DNA of 40,106 nt from Desulfovibrionaceae bacterium (GTDB lineage: Bacteria; Desulfobacterota; Desulfovibrionia; Desulfovibrionales; Desulfovibrionaceae), in NCBI GenBank assembly GCA_031082225.1, contig JAVHLG010000035.1, positions 1 through 40,106 on the forward strand. Direction: 5' to 3'. Positions 15,425 through 23,258 of the stretch are shown here, one piece after another. Numbering within the stretch: position 1 is the first letter of the stretch; each line of letters opens with the position of its first letter. The notes beneath the pieces are model-generated. The model ran no database searches. It was not told the origin of the DNA and saw only the letters and a program-made list of their open reading frames with translations. Position numbers and translations under genes: made by a program.

Positions 15425-16476
15425 CGCCCACCGACAACGACATGACCATCATCCGGCCGCTGGCCGCCCTGCACCTGACGGTGCGCGATCCCTCCGGACA
15501 GATCCGGCGCATGCCCCTGGCCTCGGGCAGGCTGCTCGTCGGCCGGGGCGAGGACAACGCCCTGGTGCTGCAGGCCGACGATCAGGCCGCCTCGCGCCGC
15601 CACGCCATCATCACCGTGGACGGACCGGTGGTGGCCGTCGAGGACGCCGGGAGCACCAACGGGGTGTTCGTCAACGAGGTGAAGGTGCAGCGGGCCATGC
15701 TGCGTCCCGGGGACGTGGTGCGCCTGGGCAGGACCGTGCTGACCATCGAGGCAGCCGCCCCCCACGCCGCGCCCGGACCTTCCCCCGCCCCGGCCGGGCC
15801 GGGAAAACGCCCGTCCCGGCGTCTGATCCTGTATGCGGCGCTCCTGGCGGCCGTCTGCGCCGTGCTGGCCCTGGCCGTCCTGTCCGGGGACGACGACCCG
15901 GCCCCGCCGCCTGACGCCCGGACGGAACCGGCCTCCTCGGGGCAAACGCCTGCCGGAGACGCCCCGGCCCCTGATACGGCCCCCGCACCTCCTGGCGAAC
16001 CCCCGGCCCCCGATCCGGCTGCCGCCACGCACGCCGACCCGGCCCCGGCCGCAACCGGAACGCCCGCAGGGACAAAGGACGCCCCGGCTTCCGAGCCGAT
16101 CCCGGCCGCGCCCGCCGTGGCCCAACAACCGGCCGCGTCCCCCGAGGCCGTGGAAAAATCCCAGGAACACGGGCGTCAGGCCATGTTCTTCTACAATTCC
16201 GGAAAGATCGGCCTGGCCATCACCGAATGGGAAAAGGCCGTGACCCTGGATCCCGGCAACAGCCAGGCCGCCAAATGGCTGGCCCGGGCCGAGGGGGAAC
16301 GCGACCACCTTCTGGACAAGCATTACCGCGAGGGTCTGGCGTCCGTGAAGTATTCCCGCCGGGACGAGGCCGTGGCCAACTTCCGGTTCGTGGTGGAGCA
16401 CTGCCGGGAGAAATCCGATGAACGCTGCCTGGACGCAACCAGGCATCTCGAGGAACTGGAAGGGAAAAAACCATGA
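15421..16476 (+). CDS. FHA-domain protein with membrane helix and TPR tail
   Basis: 351 residues. The N-terminal FHA domain (about 15-110) is canonical: LLVGRGEDNALVL, ASRRHAIITV and AGSTNGVFVNEVKV hold the GR, SRRH and STNG residues. A single membrane helix follows (about 138-156), then a disordered Pro/Ala/Thr stretch of about 80 residues and a C-terminal TPR-like unit (HGRQAMFFYNSGKIGLAITEWEKAVTL and later repeats). FHA inside, TPR outside is the probable topology. It could relay phosphothreonine state to periplasmic or membrane Tad parts and may stand in for a TadD-type TPR lipoprotein, which is absent here. It overlaps both neighbours by 4 bases, as in coupled translation. Confidence 0.75.
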   Translation: MTPTDNDMTIIRPLAALHLTVRDPSGQIRRMPLASGRLLVGRGEDNALVLQADDQAASRRHAIITVDGPVVAVEDAGSTNGVFVNEVKVQRAMLRPGDVVRLGRTVLTIEAAAPHAAPGPSPAPAGPGKRPSRRLILYAALLAAVCAVLALAVLSGDDDPAPPPDARTEPASSGQTPAGDAPAPDTAPAPPGEPPAPDPAAATHADPAPAATGTPAGTKDAPASEPIPAAPAVAQQPAASPEAVEKSQEHGRQAMFFYNSGKIGLAITEWEKAVTLDPGNSQAAKWLARAEGERDHLLDKHYREGLASVKYSRRDEAVANFRFVVEHCREKSDERCLDATRHLEELEGKKP

Positions 16477-18218
16477 TCATCCTGTCCGCCTTCCGCGACG
16501 GCCGCCCGGCGGGCCGCGTCGAGGCCGAGGAGAGCCGGGCCGTGACCATCGGCCGCGCCGCGACCAATGATCTGGTTCTCGAAGGCGAATCCGTCTCCCG
16601 CGAGCACTGCCGGGTGGCCTTCGTAAACGGCGCATGGACCCTGACGGACACGGGAAGCCGGGCGGGCGTCCTCGTGGACGGAAACCGCCTGACGCAGCCG
16701 AAGATCCTGGCCGACGGCGAGGCCTTCGACCTGGCCGGCTACCATGTCGTGACCCGGATCGCCGGGCCGGGGGGGGAGGGTCCAGGCCCTGACCGCACGG
16801 AGTTCAAGGCCCGCCCGGCCATGGCCGGGGAGGGCAAAAACGTCGTGGAGATCCTGTCCGGTCCCGGGCAGGGGGGCCTGCGCCGCTTCGAGTCCCGGAT
16901 CCTCATCGGCCGCTCCACTAGGTGCGATCTGGTCATCGACGATCCCACGGTCTCCCGCGAACACCTGGTCATCGAACTGCACGGCGACCGGATGACGGCC
17001 ATCAACCAGAACGCGAACAACACCACCCTCAAAAACGGCGCGCCCATCCGCAAGGAGGCCGTGGCCTCGGGCGACATCCTGGCCGTGGGTCCGGCCAGAC
17101 TGCGTCTGACCCTGGCCGCGGGCGCGAGCCAGGGCCCTGCGGCCGCCCTGCTGGCCCGTCTGTCGCGCCATCCCAAGGCCCTGGCGGCGGGGGGCGTGGC
17201 GGCCTTCCTGGTCGTGGTCGGGATTTTTTTTCTCTCCTCGCCGGACACCACGCCCCGGGATGCGGTCATGGAGGGCGAGCGGGCCAAGGAACAGTCCATG
17301 CAGGACGCGGAATACATGCGCAAGGTCATGACCCTGCTCATCCAGGCCCGCAGGCTCGCGGCCGAGGGCCAGGACGAACAGGCCCTGGCCCGTCTGACCG
17401 CCCTTTTGGAGATCGACTCCGGCAACGCCGAGGCCAAGCGCCTGAGCGCCGAAATCAAAGACAAAATCGCGTCCAGACAGGCCGAAGAACAGGCCCGCCA
17501 GCGCGAGATCCAGCAGGCCAGGGAGGCGGCCCTGCCCCATTTGACCGAGGCCGAACGCCTCCTTGGCGAAAACGACGCCGCCGGGGCCCGCCAGGCCCTG
17601 GAACAGGCCCGGGCGACGGCCCCGGATCTGGCCGAGGTCCAAGACCTGCTGGCCCGCATCAATGCCCTGGAAGATCAGGTCCGGCGCGAGGCCGAGGAGA
17701 GGGAACAGGCCGAACTCCAGGAACGGGCCCATCTGGTGGCCCTGTATGACGAGGCCGCCGCCGCCCTGAAGGCCGACCAGGGCTATCAGGCCCTGGTCAT
17801 CTACCGCCGCCTGGCCGACGAGGAGACGGACCCGGCCCGGGCCGATGCCGCCCGCAAAAAGGCCGCCGAGATCCAGGACGCCCTGGTCAAACGGATCATG
17901 CCCGATTTCACCCAGGGGCAGAAACTGTACGCCCAGAAAAAGTACGGCGAGGCCTACACGATCTGGGTCAAGGTGCTGGAGACGTATCCCGAGGCCAAGG
18001 AAACCGGGGCCCGGGTGGCCGAACTGACCCCCATGCTCGAGGCCGAGGCCAAGCGGCTCTACGAGGAAGGGCTGGTCTACCAGGGGTTGGGGAACCTGGA
18101 GACGGCCAAGGCCCGGTGGCGCGAGGTGCTGACGACCATGCCCCTGCCTGACAACGAATACCATCGCCGGGCCGCCGCCAAGCTCGGCCAGCCCAGCGCC
18201 GCCGGAGAAACCCCATGA
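16473..18218 (+). CDS. Double-FHA protein with membrane helix and helical repeats
   Basis: 581 residues. FHA-1 (about 22-92) has VTIGRAATNDLVL and VSREH, but the last loop is SRAG instead of STNG. FHA-2 (about 140-213) has ILIGRSTRCDLVI and VSREH with a NNTT loop. A membrane helix (about 236-256, GGVAAFLVVVGIFFLSS) follows. The rest is about 320 residues of charged, Ala-rich helices with TPR-like units (ARRLAAEGQDEQALARLTALLEID, LYAQKKYGEAYTIWVKVLETYP) and coiled-coil stretches. Two FHA domains could bridge two phosphorylated partners. A run of eight Gs (16769-16776) lies in the linker between the FHA domains. Both ends overlap neighbouring genes by 4 bases. Confidence 0.75.
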   Translation: MIILSAFRDGRPAGRVEAEESRAVTIGRAATNDLVLEGESVSREHCRVAFVNGAWTLTDTGSRAGVLVDGNRLTQPKILADGEAFDLAGYHVVTRIAGPGGEGPGPDRTEFKARPAMAGEGKNVVEILSGPGQGGLRRFESRILIGRSTRCDLVIDDPTVSREHLVIELHGDRMTAINQNANNTTLKNGAPIRKEAVASGDILAVGPARLRLTLAAGASQGPAAALLARLSRHPKALAAGGVAAFLVVVGIFFLSSPDTTPRDAVMEGERAKEQSMQDAEYMRKVMTLLIQARRLAAEGQDEQALARLTALLEIDSGNAEAKRLSAEIKDKIASRQAEEQARQREIQQAREAALPHLTEAERLLGENDAAGARQALEQARATAPDLAEVQDLLARINALEDQVRREAEEREQAELQERAHLVALYDEAAAALKADQGYQALVIYRRLADEETDPARADAARKKAAEIQDALVKRIMPDFTQGQKLYAQKKYGEAYTIWVKVLETYPEAKETGARVAELTPMLEAEAKRLYEEGLVYQGLGNLETAKARWREVLTTMPLPDNEYHRRAAAKLGQPSAAGETP

Positions 18219-18994
18219 GGCTTGCGGCCGCCGGGATCACGGACCGGGGGTTGATCCGGGACAACAACGAGGACGCCTTCCTGGCCGACACGGCCTCGGG
18301 CCTTTTCTTCGTGTCCGACGGCATGGGCGGACTGGCCGCCGGCGAGGTGGCCAGCGCCCTGGCCATGCAGACCATGGCCCGGCTTTTGTCGCGCACCGCC
18401 GAGGCCCCCACCCGGGAGCGCCCGACCCTGGACGCCCCCTGGTGGCGCGACGGCGCCGACCGTCTGGAAGAGGCCCTGCAGGAGGCCAACCGGGCGATCC
18501 TGGCCGAATCCAGGTCGCGCTTCGGTTCCTCCGACGCCTCGGGGATGGGCGCGACCCTGGTGGGCCTCGTCCACTGCGACCGGGGCTTCGTCCTGGCCAA
18601 TGTGGGCGACAGCCGGGCCTATCTGTTGCGCGATGAGGCCCTCACCCTGCTCAGCGAGGACCACTCCCTGGTCATGGCCCAGGTCCGACAGGGCCTTATG
18701 ACCCCCGAACAGGCCAAAACAAGCCCGGAACGGCATGTCATCTACCGCGCCCTGGGCATGGCCTCCGAGGTGGAGGCGGACATCTCGCCCGTGGCGGCCA
18801 GGGCCGGGGATCTCTACCTCCTGTGCTCCGACGGCCTGACCGACGTGACCGATGACGGCGAGTTGGCCGACATCCTGTCCGCCGCCCGAAGCGCCCCCCT
18901 GGAAGAGGGCTGCCGCTTGCTCATCGACGCGGCCCTGGCCCGGCAGTCCCGGGACAACGTCACCGTCGTCCTGGTCCGGGTCGACGCCCTGTGA
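18215..18994 (+). CDS. PP2C-family serine/threonine phosphatase
   Basis: 259 residues. All main PP2C/PPM motifs are present in order: RGLIRDNNEDAF (residues 9-20), VSDGMGG, GMGATLVGLV, ANVGDSRAYLL, LCSDGLTDVTDD and SRDNVTVVLV. The metal-binding Asp residues in NED, DGMGG, SDG and RDN are intact, so it should be an active Mn/Mg-dependent phosphatase that reverses Ser/Thr phosphorylation. It is cytosolic, close to bacterial Stp1/PppA in length. It overlaps the double-FHA gene by 4 bases and closes the Tad operon. The partner kinase is not in the window and may be upstream or elsewhere. Confidence 0.9.
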   Translation: MRLAAAGITDRGLIRDNNEDAFLADTASGLFFVSDGMGGLAAGEVASALAMQTMARLLSRTAEAPTRERPTLDAPWWRDGADRLEEALQEANRAILAESRSRFGSSDASGMGATLVGLVHCDRGFVLANVGDSRAYLLRDEALTLLSEDHSLVMAQVRQGLMTPEQAKTSPERHVIYRALGMASEVEADISPVAARAGDLYLLCSDGLTDVTDDGELADILSAARSAPLEEGCRLLIDAALARQSRDNVTVVLVRVDAL

Positions 18995-19062
18995 CGCCCC
19001 CGCCGTCCGTCTGGGCGTGATCGCCCGGGCTGGCGCGCGCCTTGAATTTCCCGCCACGCGTC

Positions 19063-19091
19063 TTGCTTCCGTAACCTGCCGGGCCTATGAT
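19063..19091 (+). promoter_or_regulatory. Sigma-70-type promoter for the corA-like gene
   Basis: TTGCTT (19063-19068), a 17-base spacer and TATGAT (19086-19091) make a good -35/-10 pair in otherwise GC-rich sequence. Transcription would start near 19098, leaving an untranslated leader of about 195 bases before the corA-like ATG at 19294. Confidence 0.55.
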
Positions 19092-19097
19092 GACCGA

Positions 19098-19293
19098 CCG
19101 GGATGCGCCACGGCCAGGGGCCTCTCCCGGTTACCCACGGCATTCCAGGGATGCGGTCGGCGTTTTCGCGGCAGGGTTGTCGCAAAAACGCCCTGATCAG
19201 GGCCGCGCCCCTTGGCCCGCAGGGTCCGGTTCCTCCAGGCCGCGCCGCAAGGCGCCTATCGACCATCACCCGGCGGACGAAACGAGGCCCCCG
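19098..19293 (+). promoter_or_regulatory. Structured 5' leader of the corA-like gene
   Basis: This stretch has no convincing gene. It contains a strong hairpin at 19159-19192, where GGCGTTTTCGCG pairs with CGCAAAAACGCC (one mismatch, 10-base loop), then GC-rich segments that can fold further. There is no T-run after the hairpin, so it is not a plain terminator. Magnesium transporter genes often have regulatory leaders, but I cannot match this one to the M-box or to the mgtA-type leader. Confidence 0.35.
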
Positions 19294-20229
19294 ATGATTT
19301 CCATCTACAAGCACATGGGCGGCAAGCTCGGCGAAGTGCAGCATATCGAAGACGACTGCTGGGTGAACGTGGTCAATCCCGGCGAGGCGGAGATCAAGTC
19401 CCTGATCGAACTGACCGGCGTTCCCCACGACTTTTTGACCGACGCCCTGGATGTGGACGAACGGGCCCGCATCGAAACCGACGAGGGGTGGTTGTTCGTC
19501 GTGGTGCATACGCCCATGCGGGCCGAGAAAGAGGACGACGACATCCCGTTTCGGACCATCCCCCTGGGCATCATCAAAAAGGACCGCCTGATCATCACCA
19601 TGTGCCGCCAGGAGAACGAGGTCATCCAGCAATTCCTGGACGGCCGGGTGAAGAATTTTCTGGTCAGCGACAGGGCGCGGTTCATCATCCAGGTATTTCT
19701 CAACACCGCCATCACGTTTCTGCGCCACCTCAAGGAACTCAACAAAAAATCGAACACCCTGGAAGAGACTCTGCATAAATCCATGCAGAACGAGGCCTTG
19801 ATAAAACTCGTGAACATCGAAAAAAGCCTCGTTTACTTCATGACCTCCGTCAAGGCCAATGAACTCATCATGTCCAGGATGACCAGGGCCGACGTCATCC
19901 GCCTGGACGAACTGGACAAGGATCTTCTGGAAGACGCCATCACCGAAAATCTCCAGGCCATCCACATGGCAAAGATTTACAGCAACATCTTAAGCGGCCT
20001 CATGGACGCCTTCGCCTCCATCATCTCCAACAACCTCAACGTCGTCATGAAGCTTTTGACCAGCGTGACCATCATCCTCATGATCCCCAACCTCATCGCC
20101 AGCATCTACGGCATGAACGTGGAGCTGCCGTTTCAGCACTCCATGAACGCCTTCCTCATTGTGGTGGTCACGGGCCTGTTTTTGTCGATTCTCGGGGTGC
20201 TGGTTTTCGTCAAAAAGAAATGGCTGTAA
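19294..20229 (+). CDS. corA: CorA-type divalent cation transporter
   Basis: 311 residues from the ATG at 19294. It has the CorA layout: an N-terminal cytosolic alpha/beta domain (WVNVVNPGEAEIKSLIELTGVP, FRTIPLGIIKKDRLIITMC), a long stalk helix, and two C-terminal membrane helices. The first helix ends in the signature Y-G-M-N (IASIYGMNVELPF), and the protein ends in a basic Lys tail (VKKKWL). CorA pentamers carry Mg2+ and sometimes Co2+ or Ni2+ into the cell. It is transcribed from its own promoter at 19063-19091, is separate from the Tad operon, and is followed by a terminator-like hairpin. Confidence 0.88.
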   Translation: MISIYKHMGGKLGEVQHIEDDCWVNVVNPGEAEIKSLIELTGVPHDFLTDALDVDERARIETDEGWLFVVVHTPMRAEKEDDDIPFRTIPLGIIKKDRLIITMCRQENEVIQQFLDGRVKNFLVSDRARFIIQVFLNTAITFLRHLKELNKKSNTLEETLHKSMQNEALIKLVNIEKSLVYFMTSVKANELIMSRMTRADVIRLDELDKDLLEDAITENLQAIHMAKIYSNILSGLMDAFASIISNNLNVVMKLLTSVTIILMIPNLIASIYGMNVELPFQHSMNAFLIVVVTGLFLSILGVLVFVKKKWL

Positions 20230-20291
20230 GGCGGTGCGGACGCCCGACGCCCCTTGACAAGCGACGGGAAAAAACGGAAGCCTTTGCAGTT

Positions 20292-20319
20292 TGCGGCGAA
20301 TGACTCGTCGCAGGTTTTT
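20292..20319 (+). terminator. Rho-independent terminator after the corA-like gene
   Basis: TGCGGCGA pairs with TCGTCGCA (8 bp, one G-U) around ATGAC, then GG and TTTTT. It lies 63 bases after the corA-like stop and is a plausible end for that transcript. Confidence 0.5.
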
Positions 20320-20346
20320 GTGTTGCGAAAAACACCGCACGGCGGG

Positions 20347-20385
20347 CGTCATCGTGCCGCTCAGGCCCGGATGACGGGCCTTTTT
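20347..20385 (+). promoter_or_regulatory. Terminator/antiterminator-like element upstream of secF
   Basis: AGGCCCG (20363-20369) pairs with CGGGCCT (20375-20381) around GATGA, followed by a TTTTT run to 20385: an intrinsic terminator 22 bases before the secF start. CGTCATC (20347-20353) can instead pair with GATGACG (20370-20376), which occupies the loop and right arm. The two folds exclude each other, as in attenuators. It could also be a second terminator for the gene upstream. Confidence 0.45.
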
Positions 20386-20407
20386 CCGCGAACGCATGGG
20401 GGACAGC

Positions 20408-21496
20408 ATGGGACTTGAGTTGATCAAACCCGGAACGCACATCGATTTTCTCAAATATCGCAAAATAGCCTATGTCTTCTCCGCCGCGATCATCCTGGCG
20501 GGGTTTCTTTCCCTGGCGGTCAAGGGCGGCCCCCTGTACGGCGTGGACTTTGCGGGCGGCCTGACCATCCAGATCAAGTTCGACAAGCCCGTGGACGTGG
20601 CCGACATCCGCAAGGGCCTGGAACCCGTGGGGCTTTCGGGCATGGCGGTGCAGCGCTTCGGCCAGGACGACGAAGGCGAATACCTGGTGCGGGCCACGGA
20701 GCAGGACATGTCCCAGGAGGGCGTACGCGAGGCCGTGACCACGGCCCTGGCCAAGGCCCTGCCCGATTCCGGGTTCACGGTGCAACGCCTGGAGATGGTC
20801 GGCCCCAAGGTCGGCGCGGACCTGCGCTCCAAGGCCATTGAGGCCGTTTTCTACGCGGTGTTGCTCATCGCCATCTACATCTCCGGCCGCTTCGAGCAGC
20901 GCTGGATGGCGGCGGGCATCATGGCCGCCGGACTGACCGGCGGCGTCTACCTGCTCAACCTTCTGCATGTGCCCACGGGCTATCTCATCCTGGCGGCCAT
21001 GTGCATCACCATGCTCCTGTGCTGGTACATGCGGCTGAAATTCGCCCTGGGCGCGGTGGTGGCCGACCTGCACGACGTGTTCGTGACCATCGGCATCTTC
21101 TCGCTTTTGGACAAGGAATTCGACCTGACCACCGTGGCCGCGCTGCTGACCATCCTGGGCTATTCCTTAAACGACACCATCATCGTCTTTGACCGCATCC
21201 GGGAGACCATGCGCGGCGCGGACAAAAAGGAATCCCTGGCGGACATCATCAACCGCAGCATCAACCAGACCCTGACCCGCACCATCCTGACGGCAGGCAC
21301 CACCCTGGCGGTCACCCTGTGCCTGTACCTCTTCGGCGGCGCGGTCATCCACGACTTCGCCCTGGCCCTCATCATCGGCATCGTGGCGGGCACCTATTCC
21401 TCCATCTTCATCGCCAGTCCCATCCTGCTCGACCTGGGCTCGGGACTTATCCGCAAGGAGCAGGCCCGGGCGGCGGCCACGGAGCCAGCCGCGTGA
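20408..21496 (+). CDS. secF: Protein translocase subunit SecF
   Basis: 362 residues from the ATG at 20408, which has GGGGGA just upstream; the in-frame ATG at 20396 has no ribosome site. Six membrane helices are visible, with the signature YGVDFAGGLTIQIKF (about 43-57), a periplasmic P4-like domain and the C-terminal block ILGYSLNDTIIVFDRIRE followed by SINQTLTRTILTAGTT. SecF works with SecD and YajC in the inner membrane, using the proton motive force to complete protein export. SecD normally is encoded just upstream, but the upstream neighbour here is a cation transporter. The stop overlaps the tatC start codon (GTGA), so the two export genes are co-translated. Confidence 0.93.
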   Translation: MGLELIKPGTHIDFLKYRKIAYVFSAAIILAGFLSLAVKGGPLYGVDFAGGLTIQIKFDKPVDVADIRKGLEPVGLSGMAVQRFGQDDEGEYLVRATEQDMSQEGVREAVTTALAKALPDSGFTVQRLEMVGPKVGADLRSKAIEAVFYAVLLIAIYISGRFEQRWMAAGIMAAGLTGGVYLLNLLHVPTGYLILAAMCITMLLCWYMRLKFALGAVVADLHDVFVTIGIFSLLDKEFDLTTVAALLTILGYSLNDTIIVFDRIRETMRGADKKESLADIINRSINQTLTRTILTAGTTLAVTLCLYLFGGAVIHDFALALIIGIVAGTYSSIFIASPILLDLGSGLIRKEQARAAATEPAA

Positions 21497-22485
21497 ACCG
21501 GGATTCCGGCGATTCCCCGGACCGCGTCCGGGAGGCCGGGACGGCGGCTGACGACGAGTCTGCCGTGGCGGGGCGTACGGGGGCTGGCGATTCGCATGAT
21601 GTCGCGGGGTCCGGCCTTGAGCCGGACGGCACGCCGACTGGTCCAGAGCCGGACGGCACCCCGTCTGGTCCAGAGCCAGCCGCCCCCCCAGCCGCCGATC
21701 CGCCGCCCGCCGGGGACGCCGCCTCCGACGACGAACACGCCGACCAGGAGATGTCCCTGCTCGACCATCTGGGCGAGCTGCGCACCCGGGTTCTGCATTG
21801 CGTCATCGCCGCCGCAGTCGGGTTTCTGGCCTGCTATGCCGTGGCCGAAGACATGCTGCGGATTTTTTTGAAGCCTCTGCTCGAAGTCCTGCCGCCCCAA
21901 AGCACGCTCATCGCCACCACTCTGCCGGAAAAATTCTTCACCGTCCTCAAGATGGCCTTCCTTGGCGGCTTCCTGGCGGCCAGCCCCTACATCTTCTATC
22001 AAATCTGGCGATTCATCGCCCCGGGGCTGTACAAGGAGGAACGGCGGGCGCTTGTTCCCGTGGCCATCGCCACGGCCTTTTTCTTCACCGGTGGGGGGCT
22101 TTTCGGCTATTTCGCGGTCTTCCCCTTCGCGTTTTCGTTCTTCGTCAACTACGCCGGGGAACTCATCACCATCATGCCCACAATAAGCAGCTATTTCTCC
22201 TTTGCGGTCATGCTGCTGGTGGCCTTCGGGGTGGTCTTCGAACTGCCCGTGGTGCTGTATTTTCTGGCCCACATCGGGTTGGTCACGGCCGCAGGCCTGC
22301 GCCGCAGCCGCCGCTGGGCCATCCTGGGGGCCTTCATCCTGGGGGCCATCCTGACCCCCGCCGACCCCATCAGCCAATGCCTCATGGCCGGGCCGCTCAT
22401 CGTGCTCTACGAGGTGGGGATTCTGGCGGCGGCGCTGTTCGGCAAAAAGAAAACGACCCCACAAGAATCCCCCCCCCCAGCCTGA
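21493..22485 (+). CDS. tatC: Sec-independent translocase TatC with N-terminal extension
   Basis: 330 residues if it starts at the GTG at 21493, which overlaps the secF stop; about 244 if it starts at the ATG at 21751 (MSLLDHLGELRTRV), the normal TatC length. The core has six helices and the family motifs DHLGELRTRV, ASPYIFYQIWRFIAPGLY and the FAFSFF/FSFAVMLLVAFGVVFELPVV blocks. TatC recognises twin-arginine signal peptides in the inner membrane. The extra 86 residues are Gly/Pro/Asp-rich with a short repeat (GPEPDGTPTGPEPDGTPS) and would lie in the cytosol. No tatA or tatB is adjacent. A run of ten Cs (22469-22478) lies near the stop. Which start is used is not decided. Confidence 0.88.
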   Translation: MNRDSGDSPDRVREAGTAADDESAVAGRTGAGDSHDVAGSGLEPDGTPTGPEPDGTPSGPEPAAPPAADPPPAGDAASDDEHADQEMSLLDHLGELRTRVLHCVIAAAVGFLACYAVAEDMLRIFLKPLLEVLPPQSTLIATTLPEKFFTVLKMAFLGGFLAASPYIFYQIWRFIAPGLYKEERRALVPVAIATAFFFTGGGLFGYFAVFPFAFSFFVNYAGELITIMPTISSYFSFAVMLLVAFGVVFELPVVLYFLAHIGLVTAAGLRRSRRWAILGAFILGAILTPADPISQCLMAGPLIVLYEVGILAAALFGKKKTTPQESPPPA

Positions 22486-22814
22486 CCGGCACGGCGGCAT
22501 ACGCGCCGATTCGACCGTCGCTGGCGTCGCAACAGCCAGGAACCGCTCACGGCGGCAGGGCCCGGACAACCCGGGGCAGGCGTATGGCGTGGGAAACAAC
22601 GGGACGCGGGCTGCGGACAGGCCAGCCTTGTCACGAAAAAGGCAATACTTTCAGCGGGGCGTTTTTCGGTGCAGGTACGCCCAGTCCGGGGACACGGCCC
22701 TCGTGTACTGTTCCACAACGAAGCATATACTTCGTTTGGCCGAAAGCAGTGTCTTTACCCAATGTAGGTAGCCACGACCGCAATTAAATACCTATCTCTT
22801 TGCGGAACGCGACC
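22486..22814. other. Gene-free, dyad-rich spacer between tatC and the minus-strand lipoprotein gene
   Basis: No gene is supported here. The right half is richer in A and T than its surroundings. It holds a perfect inverted repeat AACGAAG-N6-CTTCGTT (22717-22736) and two interleaved inverted repeats: TAGGTA/TACCTA (22765-22770 and 22789-22794) and CCGCAA/TTGCGG (22778-22783 and 22800-22805). GTTCC near 22710 could close the whole region with GGAAC near 22804. This may be an RNA element or operators; transcription direction is unknown. Confidence 0.35.
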
Positions 22815-23144
22815 CTAGGGAGAGACGCTCCTGGCCGGGCCTTGCTCGCGCCGCCGCTGCTCCTCAAGCGCCCGGGCCGCTGCGGCGTCCGCCTCGACGT
22901 ATTCCTGATAGGCCTTGTCCTTGGCGGCCCGGTAGCCAGCGGCGTCATCGGGACGCCCGGCGGCCATGGCCGCCTCCTCCTCCTGTCCGAGGCGGACATA
23001 GGTCGTGTAGCGATCCCTGGCCTTCTGCTCGAGATAGCCTGGATCGACGTTCCGGGACGCAAGCAGGGGCGCGGAGGAACAGGAGACGCCCCACAGGGGT
23101 GCGCCCACAAGCAGTGCGGCAAGGAGAAAAGAGAATGGTTTCAT
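22815..23144 (-). CDS. Small lipoprotein
   Basis: 109 residues. A signal peptide ends in a lipobox (WGVSC, Cys22), so it should be lipidated. The mature part is charged and helical, with Ala/Glu-rich stretches (QEEEAAMAAGRPDDAAGYRAAKDKAYQEY, shortened here in meaning to one helical region at about residues 52-80) and a C-terminal coiled-coil-like run of Ala/Glu/Arg. It ends in ARSVSP. I do not recognise the family. It follows the octapeptide-repeat gene on the same strand after about 115 bases, with no strong ribosome site visible. Confidence 0.6.
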   Translation of the reverse strand: MKPFSFLLAALLVGAPLWGVSCSSAPLLASRNVDPGYLEQKARDRYTTYVRLGQEEEAAMAAGRPDDAAGYRAAKDKAYQEYVEADAAAARALEEQRRREQGPARSVSP

Positions 23145-23258
23145 GAATCAAAATAGGGGTTGTCGGCGAAGATGCGTGTCGTATCGTTCACACGCCTCGC
23201 CGCGCCCGGCCATGTCTTGCGCGGCGGGCTGATTCAAAAAAGCGGAGGCCGCATCCTG

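Noticed and set aside
18990-19060. Terminator after the phosphatase gene
   Set aside because: Short inverted repeats are present (ACGCCC/GGGCGT, GGGCG/CGCCC) but no T-run follows.
20254-20282. TTGACA at 20254 as a secF promoter
   Set aside because: No acceptable -10 hexamer is found 15 to 19 bases downstream.
20230-20407. Small SRP RNA or other known small RNA
   Set aside because: The conserved GGAAG/GCAGCC loop pattern of SRP RNA is absent. The structure fits terminators better.
22717-22736. lox-type recombination site
   Set aside because: The arms resemble half of a lox site only in CTTCGT; length, spacer and outer bases do not match.
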